Assembly: GCA_025677815.1 (NCBI GenBank)
Contig: JAIXMP010000025.1
Location: 124,001 to 188,000 of the forward strand
Origin: Phascolomyces articulosus
Taxonomy: Eukaryota > Mucoromycota > Mucoromycetes > Mucorales > Lichtheimiaceae
Direction of reading: 5' to 3'
DNA: 64,000 nucleotides
Both the position numbers and the translations under genes were made by a program. The notes below the pieces were generated by a model. The model was not told the DNA's origin. It was given only the letters and a program-made list of their open reading frames with translations, and did no database searches. Positions within the stretch are counted from its first letter, which is position 1. Every line of letters begins with the position of its first letter. Below, piece after piece: positions 1-10,427 of this stretch.

Positions 1-69
1 TTAACTATATATAAAATATGCTATTAGCTAAGGTAAAATTGAGAGAGATGTGGGGGGGGAGGAAGGGAT

Positions 70-1073
70 TTACAAAGTCTTTGTTGTTGTTGGTGTTGTT
101 GGTGCTGTTGTCGAAGTAGGGTGACTATTATTTATAGTATGTTGTTTCTGTTTTTTATTATTTCCATTTTGAAGTTGTTCTTCAGCTTCCCGCTTCTTTG
201 CATATTCCAAATCCAAGGGTTCCTTGGCTTCTACCATCAATTTTTCAATATCTTCACCAGATACTTCATCACTTTCACCCATGGATGAATCTTCGTCATA
301 ATCAACTTCATCCAAACGAGCTTGTTCTTCTTCTTCTGCATCAATTGAACTATAATCGGGATCACTATCATCTTCATTCTCTTCACTTCTTGGTTCATCT
401 TCAGTAATATCTTCTTCTTCATCATCCACAATTCTCACATGACCCATAGGTGTATGTGCAACACGATGATTAGGTTGATGTTGTTGAGATGATTGAAATG
501 GCTGCTGTTGTGATGAGTGTTGTTGCTGTAATTGACTCATCAAAGGTTGACCAGTGGTACTAGTTGAAGAAATAGATACTCCTCCACCTGTTGCTGCTGT
601 TGTCATTGCACCGCCACCACCTTGAGGTTGGCTACTACTATCACTCGCCCCGACAATGACTTGTTCACCTAGAAATTCAGGTCCTTGTTCTTGCATAATC
701 CATGTCACTTGAAGATAACGTGTAGAACTTGGAATCCATCCTTGTTCTGGTATAGGAGCCGTACGCATCATACCACGAACAATCACTCGACACATACCTC
801 CTTGAGATAAGTAATCACGTACATCAGATTGAGCAATGTCAAAAACTCGAATTTTACAATTGAGACCTGAAGCTCTATATCATGGATTTAGTTCATAGAA
901 TAAATTTAAGTGGCTTTCTTTTTTTTTTAACTGACATTAATCCATTTATATATATATATATAAACTCACTTTTCGTTTGGATTTGCATAGAGTACAAAAT
1001 TTTGATCATATTGAGGTGTTAAATGACCAATTTCAAGAGAGGTCCAACCAACATATGTTTGACTATTATCCAT
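70..1073 (-). CDS. Unrecognised protein, conserved-looking N-terminus, acidic C-terminal half
   Basis: Two exons (970-1073, then 70-874) joined across a GT-AG intron (875-969) give 302 residues starting MDNSQTYVGW. Residues 1 to about 105 look like a folded domain rich in aromatic and hydrophobic residues. A Gly/Ser/Thr/Gln-rich linker follows, then a long Glu/Asp-rich stretch (about residues 190-240) and a basic patch near KKREAEEQ and NKKQKQ that could be a bipartite nuclear signal. The composition suggests a nuclear protein, but this is inference. I do not recognise the family. The gene is divergent from the DnaJ gene at 2663. The start is the first ATG in the spliced frame, and the splice keeps the frame open. 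Confidence 0.75.
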
Positions 1074-2662
1074 GATACAATGGTATTGATTTTTTTTTTT
1101 GTATGGATATCAGTAAAAAAAAAAGAAAAGAAAAGAAAAGGTATAAAAGAATGAAAGAGAAAGATAAAGAATTGATTGATTGATTTTATCATTTTTTTAC
1201 TTTAATTCATTTTATACAAAGAACAACAATAAAACCCGTTGATTTTAATTTCATATGCCACGCATTATCCTCATTGTTGAAATTGTATATATAATAATTT
1301 GAGTGACTATTTTTTTTCATTTAATGGATTATAATATTATATTCATTATTTATCAATAATTTTAGTATATAGAAGGTAACATCCCTCTATATAGAAAAAT
1401 GATCAAACTACTAGATTATCAAGCGTCTTTTTTTTTTGGAACTATAATGCTAATATATGGTAAAATTCAGTAGGTGTAATTCATCAAAAACAATGATCAT
1501 ATATGTCATATTGATAAAAAGTAAAGCAATACTATTGGTTGCTTCAGATATTCTTTCATGGATGAGTTCTGCATGAAGCATTGACAAAACCCATTTCATT
1601 ACATAATATACAATCCAATGGTGGTGGCAAATAATAATCATAGTTAATGTGTAATGGTAGTACAAAAACAGAAAATAAACATTTTTTTTTTTGGGGATGT
1701 CAAGCTTTTTTTTCTTGTGGCGGTGTGAAAATTTATTGTCATAAAATAGATACACCATCTTTACTATATTTGGGGATCATTCCAACAAAAGCAAAACAGC
1801 AAGCTATAAAGTAGCGCGCCATCTTTATGGATATAAAGGGTAGTAGTAGATCTTTTTACTAATAACAAATATGCAAGTGGGGGGTTTGCAGAATATTTTA
1901 TTTTGTTTTAAAATAAACCATCACTTCTTTTTATTGGATTGCTATTTTTTTGACTTAAAATAGTAATTCGATCTTCTAATTACTAAAGAAGCCCAGACAC
2001 GTATACATTTATCATGTATATATCATCGCCACCTTTCTCCAATTTTCTGGTCATTTCTATTTCATCAAAGCCACTTTTTTTTTTATATTTGACAAGAAAT
2101 ATATCTCCATATTATTATAATAAGGAGGATGTGTTCATAGATTTATAATAATGTGATCTCAAAACGGACCACGGATATTCTCTTGCTCCGGAGATTAGAT
2201 CATCATGACTTTGTTCAAATTAGAGAGTCATAATATTATTACTATTACTATTACTACTATTATAGAATGACAGTCATAAGTAGTTGAACATAATAATTGA
2301 AATATCTTGAAACTAAAAAAGATAAAATAAAACAAAAAGAATCAAATAGAAATGAAACGATTTGTTATCGGATATATTGGTCTAATGATTACGTTTCAGT
2401 TTATTATTATTATTTATGAAAAGGTACATCACTCTCTCTTTTTTTTAAAAAAACTTATACCTTAAACCAATCAAAACTATAAAAAATTTTATAAGCCTTG
2501 ATATGTGTGTGTGCCTGGAGTCAAGACTTGTTTGGCTGTTTTTGAATAATCAGGATAATTTTTTTTAACTTCAGACATGTTCTTGCGGGTTCCTTAGTTT
2601 TCCTTTTCCCTTTTCTCTTCTCTTTTCCCCTTTCTTTCAATCTATAATAAACATATACAACC
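1074..2662. other. Intergenic, divergent 5' flanks
   Basis: AT-rich DNA between the divergent genes at 70-1073 and 2663-4061. It must hold both promoters. It contains many T or A homopolymers, including eight T followed by seven A at 2439-2453. There are two TTC triplets spaced 10 bp apart at 2580-2592, which would fit a gapped heat-shock element only weakly because the middle GAA is missing. Short open frames here (for example 1450-1758 on the minus strand) have no domain-like content. The last 90 bp before the DnaJ start are pyrimidine-rich (C/T), as in many fungal 5' leaders. Confidence 0.5.
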
Positions 2663-4061
2663 ATGGTCCGAGAATCTAAATATTATGACATCCTTGGCGT
2701 TAGCCCTGATGCTTCAGAAAGTGAATTGAAGAAGGCTTACAGAAAACTTGCTTTAAAATACCATCCTGACAAGGTAAAAATGACTCTTTTTTTATGATAG
2801 TTTTTTATTATTAATAAAATATGACAAAAAAAAAAAAGAAGGCTTAGGGGAATGGAGGAGGAAAAAAGAGTCGTTATTTTTTTTTCTTTCAAGAAAATAG
2901 CAATCTACATCTATAACAACTTGTATACTAAAAAATATTTAAATATAGAATCCTGAAGCTGGTGACAAATTCAAAGAAATATCGCATGCATACGAAATCT
3001 TGTCTGATGCTGAAAAACGACAAATGTATGATCAATTTGGTGAAGAGGGATTGAATGGTCAAGGTGGCATGGGCGGTATGGATGCAGAAGATTTATTCTC
3101 TCAATTGTTTGGTGGAGGTCTTTTTGGTGGCGGTGGTGGTGGACGATCCCGTCCCTCTGGACCTCGTCGTGGCAAGGACATGATGCATCATTTGAAGGTA
3201 TCCTTGGAAGATTTGTATGCTGGCAAGACATCCAAGTTGGCTTTGCAAAAGAGCGTTGTCTGTTCACGATGTGAAGGTCGTGGTGGTAAGGAAGGAGCTA
3301 TGCAAACATGTCGATCCTGTAATGGTAACGGTATCCGTATCATCATGCGTCAGATGGGCCCTATGGTGCAACAGATCCAACAACCTTGTACCGACTGTCG
3401 TGGTGAAGGTGAAGTCATTAGCGATAAGGATCGCTGTAAGCATTGTATGGGCAAGAAGATTGTAAGTGAACGCAAGATTCTTGAAGTGTTCATTGACAAG
3501 GGTATGCGTGATGGTCAACGTATTACTTTCTCGGGTGAAGGTGATCAAGCGCCAGGTATCATTCCAGGTGATATCATTATCGCTATTGATGAAAAGCCAC
3601 ATCCTCGTTTCCAACGCAAGGGTGATGATTTGGTGTATGAAGCCAAGATTGATTTGTTGACTGCCTTGGCAGGTGGTCAATTTGCTATTCCCCATCTTGA
3701 TGAACGTGTCTTGCTTGTCTCTGTTCTCCCTGGTGAAGCTATCAAGCCTGATTGTATCAAGGTTATTCCCAACGAAGGTATGCCTACTTATCGTCATCAC
3801 AACCATGGTCATATGTTTGTCAAGTTTACTGTCGAATTCCCTGACCCTAACTGGGCTGATGCCGAAACCATTGCCAAGTTGGATGGTATCTTGCCTCCTC
3901 GACCACAATTACCATCCTTTGGTGAAAAGCAAGTGGATGAAGTTGTTATGGCAGATGCTGATGGTTATCAAACTCAACGAGCAACAAGCAATAGCGCCTA
4001 TGATGAAGATGAAGAAGATGATGGCAGAGGCGGTCCTGGTGTCCAATGTGCTCAGCAATAA
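2663..4061 (+). CDS. ydj1: Type I (class A) DnaJ/Hsp40 co-chaperone, Ydj1/DNAJA-like
   Basis: Two exons (2663-2773 and 2949-4061; intron 2774-2948, phase 0) give 407 residues. The J domain is at the N-terminus with the HPD motif at residues 34-36, which stimulates Hsp70 ATPase. A Gly/Phe-rich region with [11 protein letters not shown] follows. Four CxxCxGxG-type zinc-finger repeats come next ([32 protein letters not shown]), then the two beta-sandwich client-binding domains. The protein ends in CAQQ, a CaaX box expected to be farnesylated as in yeast Ydj1, which would tether it to the ER or cytosolic face of membranes. Length and domain order are normal for the family. The start context is ACCATGG-like. 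Confidence 0.97.
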
Positions 4062-4456
4062 ATTGTCCCAAATCCATAGAATAATATCCCATTTTCTTTT
4101 TTCCCTCCCAATTTCATTTTGTTTCTTTTTTCTTCACACCCTCTCTTCTCGTCTTCTAAAAAAAACCTCCGCACACACACACTCGCACGAATGACACACG
4201 CACACACACAACACACTATTTCCAAACATCATCTATAGTTGAGAGGGGTTTTTCTTCATGTTTATTTTGGGATAAGGAATTTGTTGTTTAATCTCTTCTT
4301 CCCTTACTTTTTCTCTTTTGGTTGTATACATTTGATTAAAAAAAATAACCTTCATCTGGTATATAAATTTCTCTAAAAAATTATATATAAATATATTATG
4401 ATATTGCTTTTTTTTACAAAACAAAAAAAAAAAAAGAAAGAAAAGAAAAAGGGGGT
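4062..4456. other. Intergenic between convergent 3' ends, with a CA-rich repeat
   Basis: Convergent 3' flanks of the DnaJ gene (plus) and the inositol monophosphatase gene (minus). It holds a pyrimidine-rich stretch and an imperfect CA repeat around 4170-4213, probably in the DnaJ 3' UTR, followed by A/T-rich DNA with poly(A) runs. No coding content seen. Confidence 0.5.
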
Positions 4457-5674
4457 CTATGGTTCGAAGCCTCCAGGCACAGCCTTACGAGGAGCAGTAA
4501 TTTCAGGGATAATATCCCACATTTGTTGAGCTACATTCAATTGACTGTTTTCATCTTGTGCAGCACGGATAGCCAAATATTTACGGCTAAAGATATTGAC
4601 AGGTGCTGGATCGGGTTGATGACTACCTGTCACAACAATACCACCAGATTCACGAACAATGACAATGGCAGCAACAACATCCCATTCCCAACAACCGACT
4701 TCCCAATAAACATCCACAACACCTTTAGCCACTGTACATAAGTTAATGGCAGCAGAACCAGTACAACGAATACTATGTGCTTCCTTGCCATTATGTTGTT
4801 TTTGTTTCAAGATAGTATGGATGGTTTCGATCTTTTTGTCAATCACTTCGGGGGAACGATCCGATCCAGCTTCAGTGGCAACAACACATTGAGATAAATC
4901 GCCCAAGGGAGGAGGTGTAGGTTGAAAGAATGGTAAACGGATGGATTGATTAAGGAATGCACCATGACCTTTGGCAGCAGAAAATAATTCATTCATCAAT
5001 GGACAATAGACAACACCAACAACAGGTTCTTTACCAATGGTTAAACCAATCGATACAGCAACGAATGGATGTCCATGTACAAAATTGGTTGTGCCATCTA
5101 TAAATATACCAAGTAATTCATTGTTAAAAAAGTGTCATTCTATCTATTTCACATGTGGATTAAATGAAAAACCAACCTACCAATAGGGTCAACAATCCAT
5201 GTTGGTTCATCAGTAAATACAGCGTCGACACCTTCAGCCATAGTTTCTTCACCAATAAAGCTAATCGTCAATAATACATAGTATTAGTTGATGAGCATAG
5301 TGATAAATGACGGATGTAATTCTGCCCACTATTTATATCTATGATAAGAATTTCCAAGACTTTACCGATGATCGGGATATGTTTCTGCAAGACGCTTTTT
5401 AATATACTTTTCAACAGCTTGATCGGTTTCAGTCACCAAATCCGTGGGGTTATCATACTTGACAAGAAACTGGTTTCCAGTGCCTGACATTCTATTTTCG
5501 GTTGCGTCCTTGATCATCTTGCCAGCTTCTTGGGCCAAAGTAATGGCAAACGAAAGGAATTCTGTCAAGTCGTCTGTTTGAAAAATAAAAACTATATTAG
5601 CATTCAACTTGTAAAGAAAGAGATGACTTTTTAAAAATAAAGAACCCCATTGAACATTTACGTGTCTCGGCCAT
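4457..5674 (-). CDS. Inositol monophosphatase (IMPase)
   Basis: Four exons (5662-5674, 5366-5573, 5181-5260, 4457-5097) with GT-AG introns and matching phases give 313 residues. The enzyme hydrolyses myo-inositol monophosphates to free inositol using Mg2+, and is Li+-sensitive in the family. Visible motifs: NPTDLVTETDQ, GEET (Glu 78/79), the metal-binding DPIDGTTNF (Asp 98 and Asp 101) and WEWDVVAA with the third metal Asp. Length is a little above the usual 265-300. The first coding exon is only 13 nt and encodes MAET plus one base. Which yeast paralogue (INM1 or INM2) it matches cannot be told. Its 5' end lies 266 bp from a divergent small gene. Confidence 0.95.
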
Positions 5675-5871
5675 TGTGTTATTATTATTTGGAAAAACGA
5701 GAGGAAAGGTTAAATAGGTTATTTAATAATAATAAAGTTATGAGGCTGTCATTCAGAAATACCTTACAAACTTCGGCTTTGAAAAAAAAAAGCTCTGACT
5801 TTGAAAAGTGGATTGATTACATTACCAAATTTAATCAAAACGATTGGCTTGATTCCGTAACGCGATTTTGC

Positions 5872-5878
5872 TATAAAA
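5872..5878 (+). promoter_or_regulatory. TATA box upstream of the Gly/Asn/Tyr-rich gene
   Basis: TATAAAA lies about 62 bp before the ATG at 5941, in the 266 bp between this gene and the divergent IMPase gene (5675-5940). A T/C-rich run between TATA and ATG resembles a fungal initiator region. Confidence 0.5.
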
Positions 5879-5940
5879 AAAGATGTCTTTTCTTTTTTCT
5901 TTTACTTCTTTATCTTTTTCTTCTAACATATTCTTCAAGC

Positions 5941-6231
5941 ATGTCATATAAAGGCAACTATAACGGTGGATACTACAACAGTGGCGGCAGTGGCTATAAT
6001 AACAGTGGCTCGTATGGTGGCAACGGTGTTGGGTATTCGTATGGAAATAACTCACAAGGTAATCATTACTGCACTCGAGGACCCAGTGAGGCTTCTGGTG
6101 GGGCTTACCACTACTCCAATAACAACGGCAGCTACTACTACCAAAATTCTAATGGATCGACTTACTATAATGATGGAAAAGGAAATTCCAGCTATACCTC
6201 ACCTTCTCAAAACCCAAGAACGAGCAAATAA
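5941..6231 (+). CDS. Small Gly/Asn/Tyr/Ser-rich low-complexity protein
   Basis: Single-exon frame of 96 residues starting MSYKGNYNGGYY. An in-frame upstream ATG at 5650 lies before the TATA box, so I chose the downstream ATG. The composition is dominated by Gly, Asn, Tyr and Ser with motifs such as SGYNNSGS and YHYSNNN. There is one Cys, no signal peptide and no membrane segment. This is prion-like composition; proteins of this kind can self-associate or bind RNA, but no function can be assigned. Codon use is clean and there are no stops. It ends in the basic tail NPRTSK. Confidence 0.65.
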   Translation: MSYKGNYNGGYYNSGGSGYNNSGSYGGNGVGYSYGNNSQGNHYCTRGPSEASGGAYHYSNNNGSYYYQNSNGSTYYNDGKGNSSYTSPSQNPRTSK

Positions 6232-7208
6232 TATAAAAAAAAAATACACTCCATTTCTTCTCGTTGTGTGTCAAAAGCATATCTTGATCAAAATTTACTT
6301 TTGTTTTCTCTATATTCCTTCTAATAAGTAAAAGGTTTGATATTGTACTCTTTCTACATCCACACACACACTTTCTCTTCCGTTATTTATAGTAAATCAT
6401 CAATAAAATCATATCCTATATCTCATATCGACCTCCATTTTATTTTGACATTGCCAATTCTGAGTATGGCACTTTTTTTTGTGGTAACAAAGATGTTTTG
6501 TGCACACGTAACTAAAAAGTAGTACTTGATCATATGACGATCTTATTTTACTTTTTGTTTGGATCTCTTGTTTTTTTATGCAGAGTTCCTTATCGTCTTT
6601 TGAATACCAAATATTTGCTCATGCGGTTTAAGCCTTATGAAGATTTTCTTCTTGATCCTTGATTGTATACTCTGTTTTATCATATATAACCAATAGTAAC
6701 ATATTATTGTATTATTTATATGAGAGATTGCGCCATAAAAACGTAAAGTTATTTCTCGGAACATTATCCGCGTCGTTCCCACACTTCATCCGATATGCAA
6801 TTGACTACGCTTTTCTTTTCAAATGCTTAATTTACCTATATCTTGACCTTAGTATATTTATAGAAGAGTGTGCATAAATGACCCATCAAAAACTTGTAAT
6901 GCATAAGAAAGTTGTATTGTCAAAGATGTTAAAGAACAAAAGCATAGCTAGCTCTCCCCTCCTACTTTATAAAAAAAAAGAATGATGTGTTATTCCAAGG
7001 TAAGTCAAACACAACATTAACAAAAACCATATGGGTTGTACATTGTACATGTGTATATATTGTAGCACTCCTTAGTCCATTTGATATTTAACATTTCCTT
7101 TTTACTATTATTATTATTATTTCATTATTAGTAACAACATTATTATTATTAAAGTATATTTTATTATAAAGTATTATAAAGCATTCTTATTGGCTGAAAC
7201 TCATTCAC
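6232..7208. other. Intergenic, AT-rich
   Basis: 3' flank of the small Gly/Asn/Tyr-rich gene followed by AT-rich DNA. Short frames have no recognisable content. No gene, RNA or clear repeat is seen until the insertion at 7209. Confidence 0.5.
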
Positions 7209-7469
7209 ATGTTACATTTGCTTTTGTAACAATTGCAATTGCTTTTGATAGCATTTGCATTTGCTTTTGATACCAATTGCATTTGCTTTTACAAATTATT
7301 GCAAAAGCAAATAGTATAAATAGAAGATTAATTTCGATTAGAAAATCCTCAGTTCTTGAGTTCTTAATCCCCAGTTCTCAGTTCTCTGCTTTATTTTCTT
7401 AATAAAACATCTTAAACTTATCCTTTACTTTAAACTTTTTGTCTTTTGAATAAGTGAGACAATATAACA
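7209..7469 (+). mobile_element. Solo-LTR-like insertion (about 260 bp)
   Basis: The segment starts at or next to TGTTAC and ends ATAACA, the TG...CA inverted termini usual for LTRs. A 7-bp direct repeat CATTCAC flanks it (7202-7208 and 7468-7474), like a target-site duplication; its edge overlaps the terminal CA, so the exact boundary is uncertain by 1-2 bp. Inside are several copies of ATTTGCTTTTG, a TATA box (7315-7321) and an AATAAA signal (7401-7406) about 80 bp downstream, the order U3-R-U5 expected in an LTR. No internal retrotransposon coding region is adjacent, so it would be a solo LTR left by recombination. It lies next to a decayed gene. Confidence 0.6.
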
Positions 7470-7976
7470 TTCACTACTCTTTTATTATAATAAGACTATG
7501 CCTCGTGTGGTTTCAGACGTATAATTCCTGATAATAAGGACTCCCAAACAACCTATCTTTATTTATTTTATTATTTGATCCATACCCGATCACTTAATAT
7601 ATCTTTTATTAACATCATTGTTACTTTATTTACTCTTTTCAGAAGGTTCTTTACCGCATAACAGAACGCTTCAATATATAGGATAAATACATTTAGGAAA
7701 AGAAAAACCTCAAGATCTCAAAATTACTCTTCATGTCGAGAGGAGTATATTTGTTTGACATTACATAATTTACCAGGTTATAAATAAAAAAAAATTGACA
7801 TGTGGTTACCCAAACAACAAATGGTATCTCTATCGATTATTGTATATATAATACAGTAGTAAAAAGGTCATTGATACACACTTAGTATACATTAGAGAAA
7901 AATGGATTAAATAACTAATGAGATAAGTATAGTAGAAAGTCAACCTTTTCGATGGTGGGACTTTTTTTTACAGCTA
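7470..7976. other. Intergenic between the solo LTR and the pseudogene
   Basis: AT-rich DNA with no coding content. A slightly more GC-rich patch at about 7500-7550 could belong to another old insertion, but I cannot support a boundary. Confidence 0.35.
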
Positions 7977-9306
7977 TTAAATAAACTTTTTTGATCTTAA
8001 AAGTTTAACAAAACATTGAAGATCATCCACATAGAGTTTAACTGATTCCAATGATGGGAAATGTCCACATGGCTATATAATATATAATAAAGCATTTTAG
8101 ACTCTGCCAAGATTCAAACTTTGAGCAAAAGATGACTAGATAACATCATACCACATTTTTTTATTCATTGTATTGCTGAAGATTTGCTGTTGTTTCTAAC
8201 CAATTACGGGGCACCTTTATAATCATATCAGTTTTTATGTCGGTATAAAACAAGTAAGTCATCCAATATTTACATAAACATACCTTGATTAATTTCCCTG
8301 AAAAATAATCAAATGCTGTTGGAATAGTGATACAACCTATAAGTAGTTCTTTATTAGTGACTGAATCCTCATTTACGTATTCGTAAGAGAGACGAATGGA
8401 GGACGCCATTGAATTTGTAAGCCAATAAATGGTCACTTGTGTTACAAAATTCTTTAGTCGTAATAGATTTTGGCAATGCGTGCATATCTCCTTCTTTTCC
8501 AGAAGGATGAGCCGTCCAATTATGAAATTTTTCAAGCATCCACGCTATTGTTATATTGTGGTAAATAGCTATAATAAATCAAAAGAATGTTTACATGCTA
8601 TGTGGGATATACTATTGTTATCTGTCTTCTGTGCGGTATATTTTTTGAATATATACCTAAAAGACTTGTAGGACTATCCGTTAATCCGTACGATACACTA
8701 TAAAGTCTTGTACCTTGAATACAAAGATAACCACCATCGTTATCTTTGATCACATCTAAGAATCCTCGTACATTTACTTTGTCAGGTCCGTATATTGTAT
8801 CAAAACCTACTATGAGGCCTAAAGTAGACTTAATAGTCCTGATATGGTTTAATAAAGCAACGAATGATGATGTGCAATAAAATGATGGTGGTGTGAGTGG
8901 TATGACTCTATGATATCCAATACAGTGTGTAGAATGTTTTACAGCAATCCATCTCCCTATCAAAGAACACCAGTCATATCCTGCTGTCACTAATAATCGT
9001 AATCATCATGTGGATTTAGTTGACAAAATATCATTACTGCTATATACGATAAAATGAATACGTAAGCCTTGAATTGATGTATAATAATGGTGTCAACGAT
9101 TCATCTCTGCACGTGCCTTTCCCCAATTGTAACGGTGGAGCCATTCTTGAACAAGAGGTTCGACAGCCCACACGAGGTGTACCGTAGGACCAGCCCACAT
9201 CATGTTCAAGTTCATTTGGATAATCTGCGGTTTTTAATTTTTCATTTAGTAATTGAAATCAATCGTGTGATATAGAAGGAATTTCAAATGATTCAATAAT
9301 CGTCAT
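7977..9306 (-). pseudogene. Decayed epoxide hydrolase (alpha/beta-hydrolase, EHN family)
   Basis: Read 9306 to 7977. MTIIESFEIP starts an epoxide-hydrolase N-terminal domain containing DYPNELEHDVGWSYGTP and, in another frame, a segment ending TSIQGLRIHF. The nucleophile region (GYDWCSLIGRWIAVKH), GGYLCIQGTR, LTDSPTSLL and the C-terminal IYWLTNSMASS and PCGHFPSLES all follow the family order. Lesions seen: TGA at 9259-9261, a frameshift near 9170-9190, TGA at 9093-9095, two TGA codons at 9003-9008, a frameshift near 8440-8455 and TAA just before 8160. About 80-100 residues, including the HGWP oxyanion-hole segment, are missing between the N-terminal domain and the nucleophile. Introns of GT-AG form at about 8525-8658 and 8203-8286 are still recognisable. 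It cannot encode active enzyme. Confidence 0.88.
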
Positions 9307-9688
9307 GTTTTTATTTTATTAAAAAAAAATGAGAAGTAAAAGAAAACGTGATCAATTATTGTTTTTTTATGCATAAATTATAGTTAAATGTCCGTCCATC
9401 CTGCGGTTGTGTCAACATAGCGCACAAAAGCAATTGTTTATATATATCGTATTATATTAATCTAAGTTCATTACTATTATACTATATGGTATCAAAACAG
9501 ACTAATGACGTTGGTACTGTGTGTACATATTAAGAAGTAGCATCACCAATATCATGACAACAGAAATAATGGCAGGTGGTGGATGAAGTATTTATAATTC
9601 ATTGTTAGAGAATAATACAACTGATAATAAGCATGTTCCATACTTTTCCATTTTAATACCCTAAGCATTCCGTATGCAATATAAACGT
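9307..9688. other. Intergenic in the decay zone
   Basis: AT-rich DNA upstream of the pseudogene start. No feature supported. Confidence 0.4.
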
Positions 9689-10209
9689 TTAATATCGATT
9701 CCTCATCAATTCTTCAGATAAAGGGCCTGTCACTGGATCATCTGATTTCCAATTCTCTAATTTCCCTTGATATTCTTCAATCCACTCACTCATCCGCTTC
9801 ATAGCTACTTGCTCTTTTCAACACCCAATCATAGTTGTTTATAATTAATTGTTTCGCCCACAATTATTGTCTCTTGCGTGACTTGGATGGATGTTAATGC
9901 GATTCAAATAACGGACAATCATCATGCTTTGTATTTGCCTAAAGGGAAAAGCGACAACACCTCTTGTAAGTCCCACATAAAAAGTGTTGGTTTTTTTACA
10001 TAATATTACTTCAGAATTGATATAATACTTACTGAATCTTCAACCAACAAAGTATTTTATAGTTTAGTGAGCCTATTATGTGGTACCTGAATCCAATAAG
10101 TTGTCACTGATAACTCTAGATCTTTATTTTCTGTAGTACAAAAGTAAGTGCTTACAAATCCCCCATTCCTTACTACGTATTGTTCATATGGTTTTAAAAT
10201 GTTACACGA
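9689..10209 (-). pseudogene. Possible remnant of a second, unidentified gene
   Basis: Minus-strand fragments look protein-like but do not join into one frame. A putative exon at about 10088-10209 is bounded by AG and GT and encodes ILKPYEQYVVRNGGFVSTY and onward to TTYWIQ. Further down are FMWDLQEVLSLFPLGKYKA, a piece with YDWVLKRAS, and a tail MKRMSEWIEEYQGKLENW ending RNRY and a TAA at 9689-9691. Stops and frame changes separate the pieces. It could instead be a real gene with unusual exons. I do not recognise the family. Confidence 0.3.
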
Positions 10210-10427
10210 ATGGTCTTTATTTCTAAAAAAGTAATTATGATAAAAAACGATAACTGGGGAAGAAAGAGTACATGAAATAATGATGCAAAAATACAAGTAT
10301 ACAAATGATGTTTAATAATAATAAAAGAATAGGGGAAGAATGATGAGGAGGGGTATAATATATATGTAATTGTTATCCATAGTAATAAAATGCAAGTCTC
10401 TTTTTTTAAAAAAAGTTTTCAGTTTTC

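Noticed and set aside
1450..1758. Minus-strand frame of 102 codons in the first intergenic region
   Set aside because: AT-rich composition, no motif, no promoter or splice context.
2580..2592. Heat-shock element upstream of the DnaJ gene
   Set aside because: Only two TTC units 10 bp apart and no intervening GAA; too weak to list as a site.
3264..3908. Open frame of 214 codons antisense to the DnaJ gene
   Set aside because: It lies wholly opposite conserved DnaJ zinc-finger and client-binding coding sequence; its content (Thr/His/Leu-rich) is what a mirrored coding frame produces.
6988..7469. Longer LTR starting at TGTTATTCC (6988)
   Set aside because: The flanks of this longer interval share no direct repeat, whereas the 7209-7469 interval is flanked by CATTCAC on both sides.
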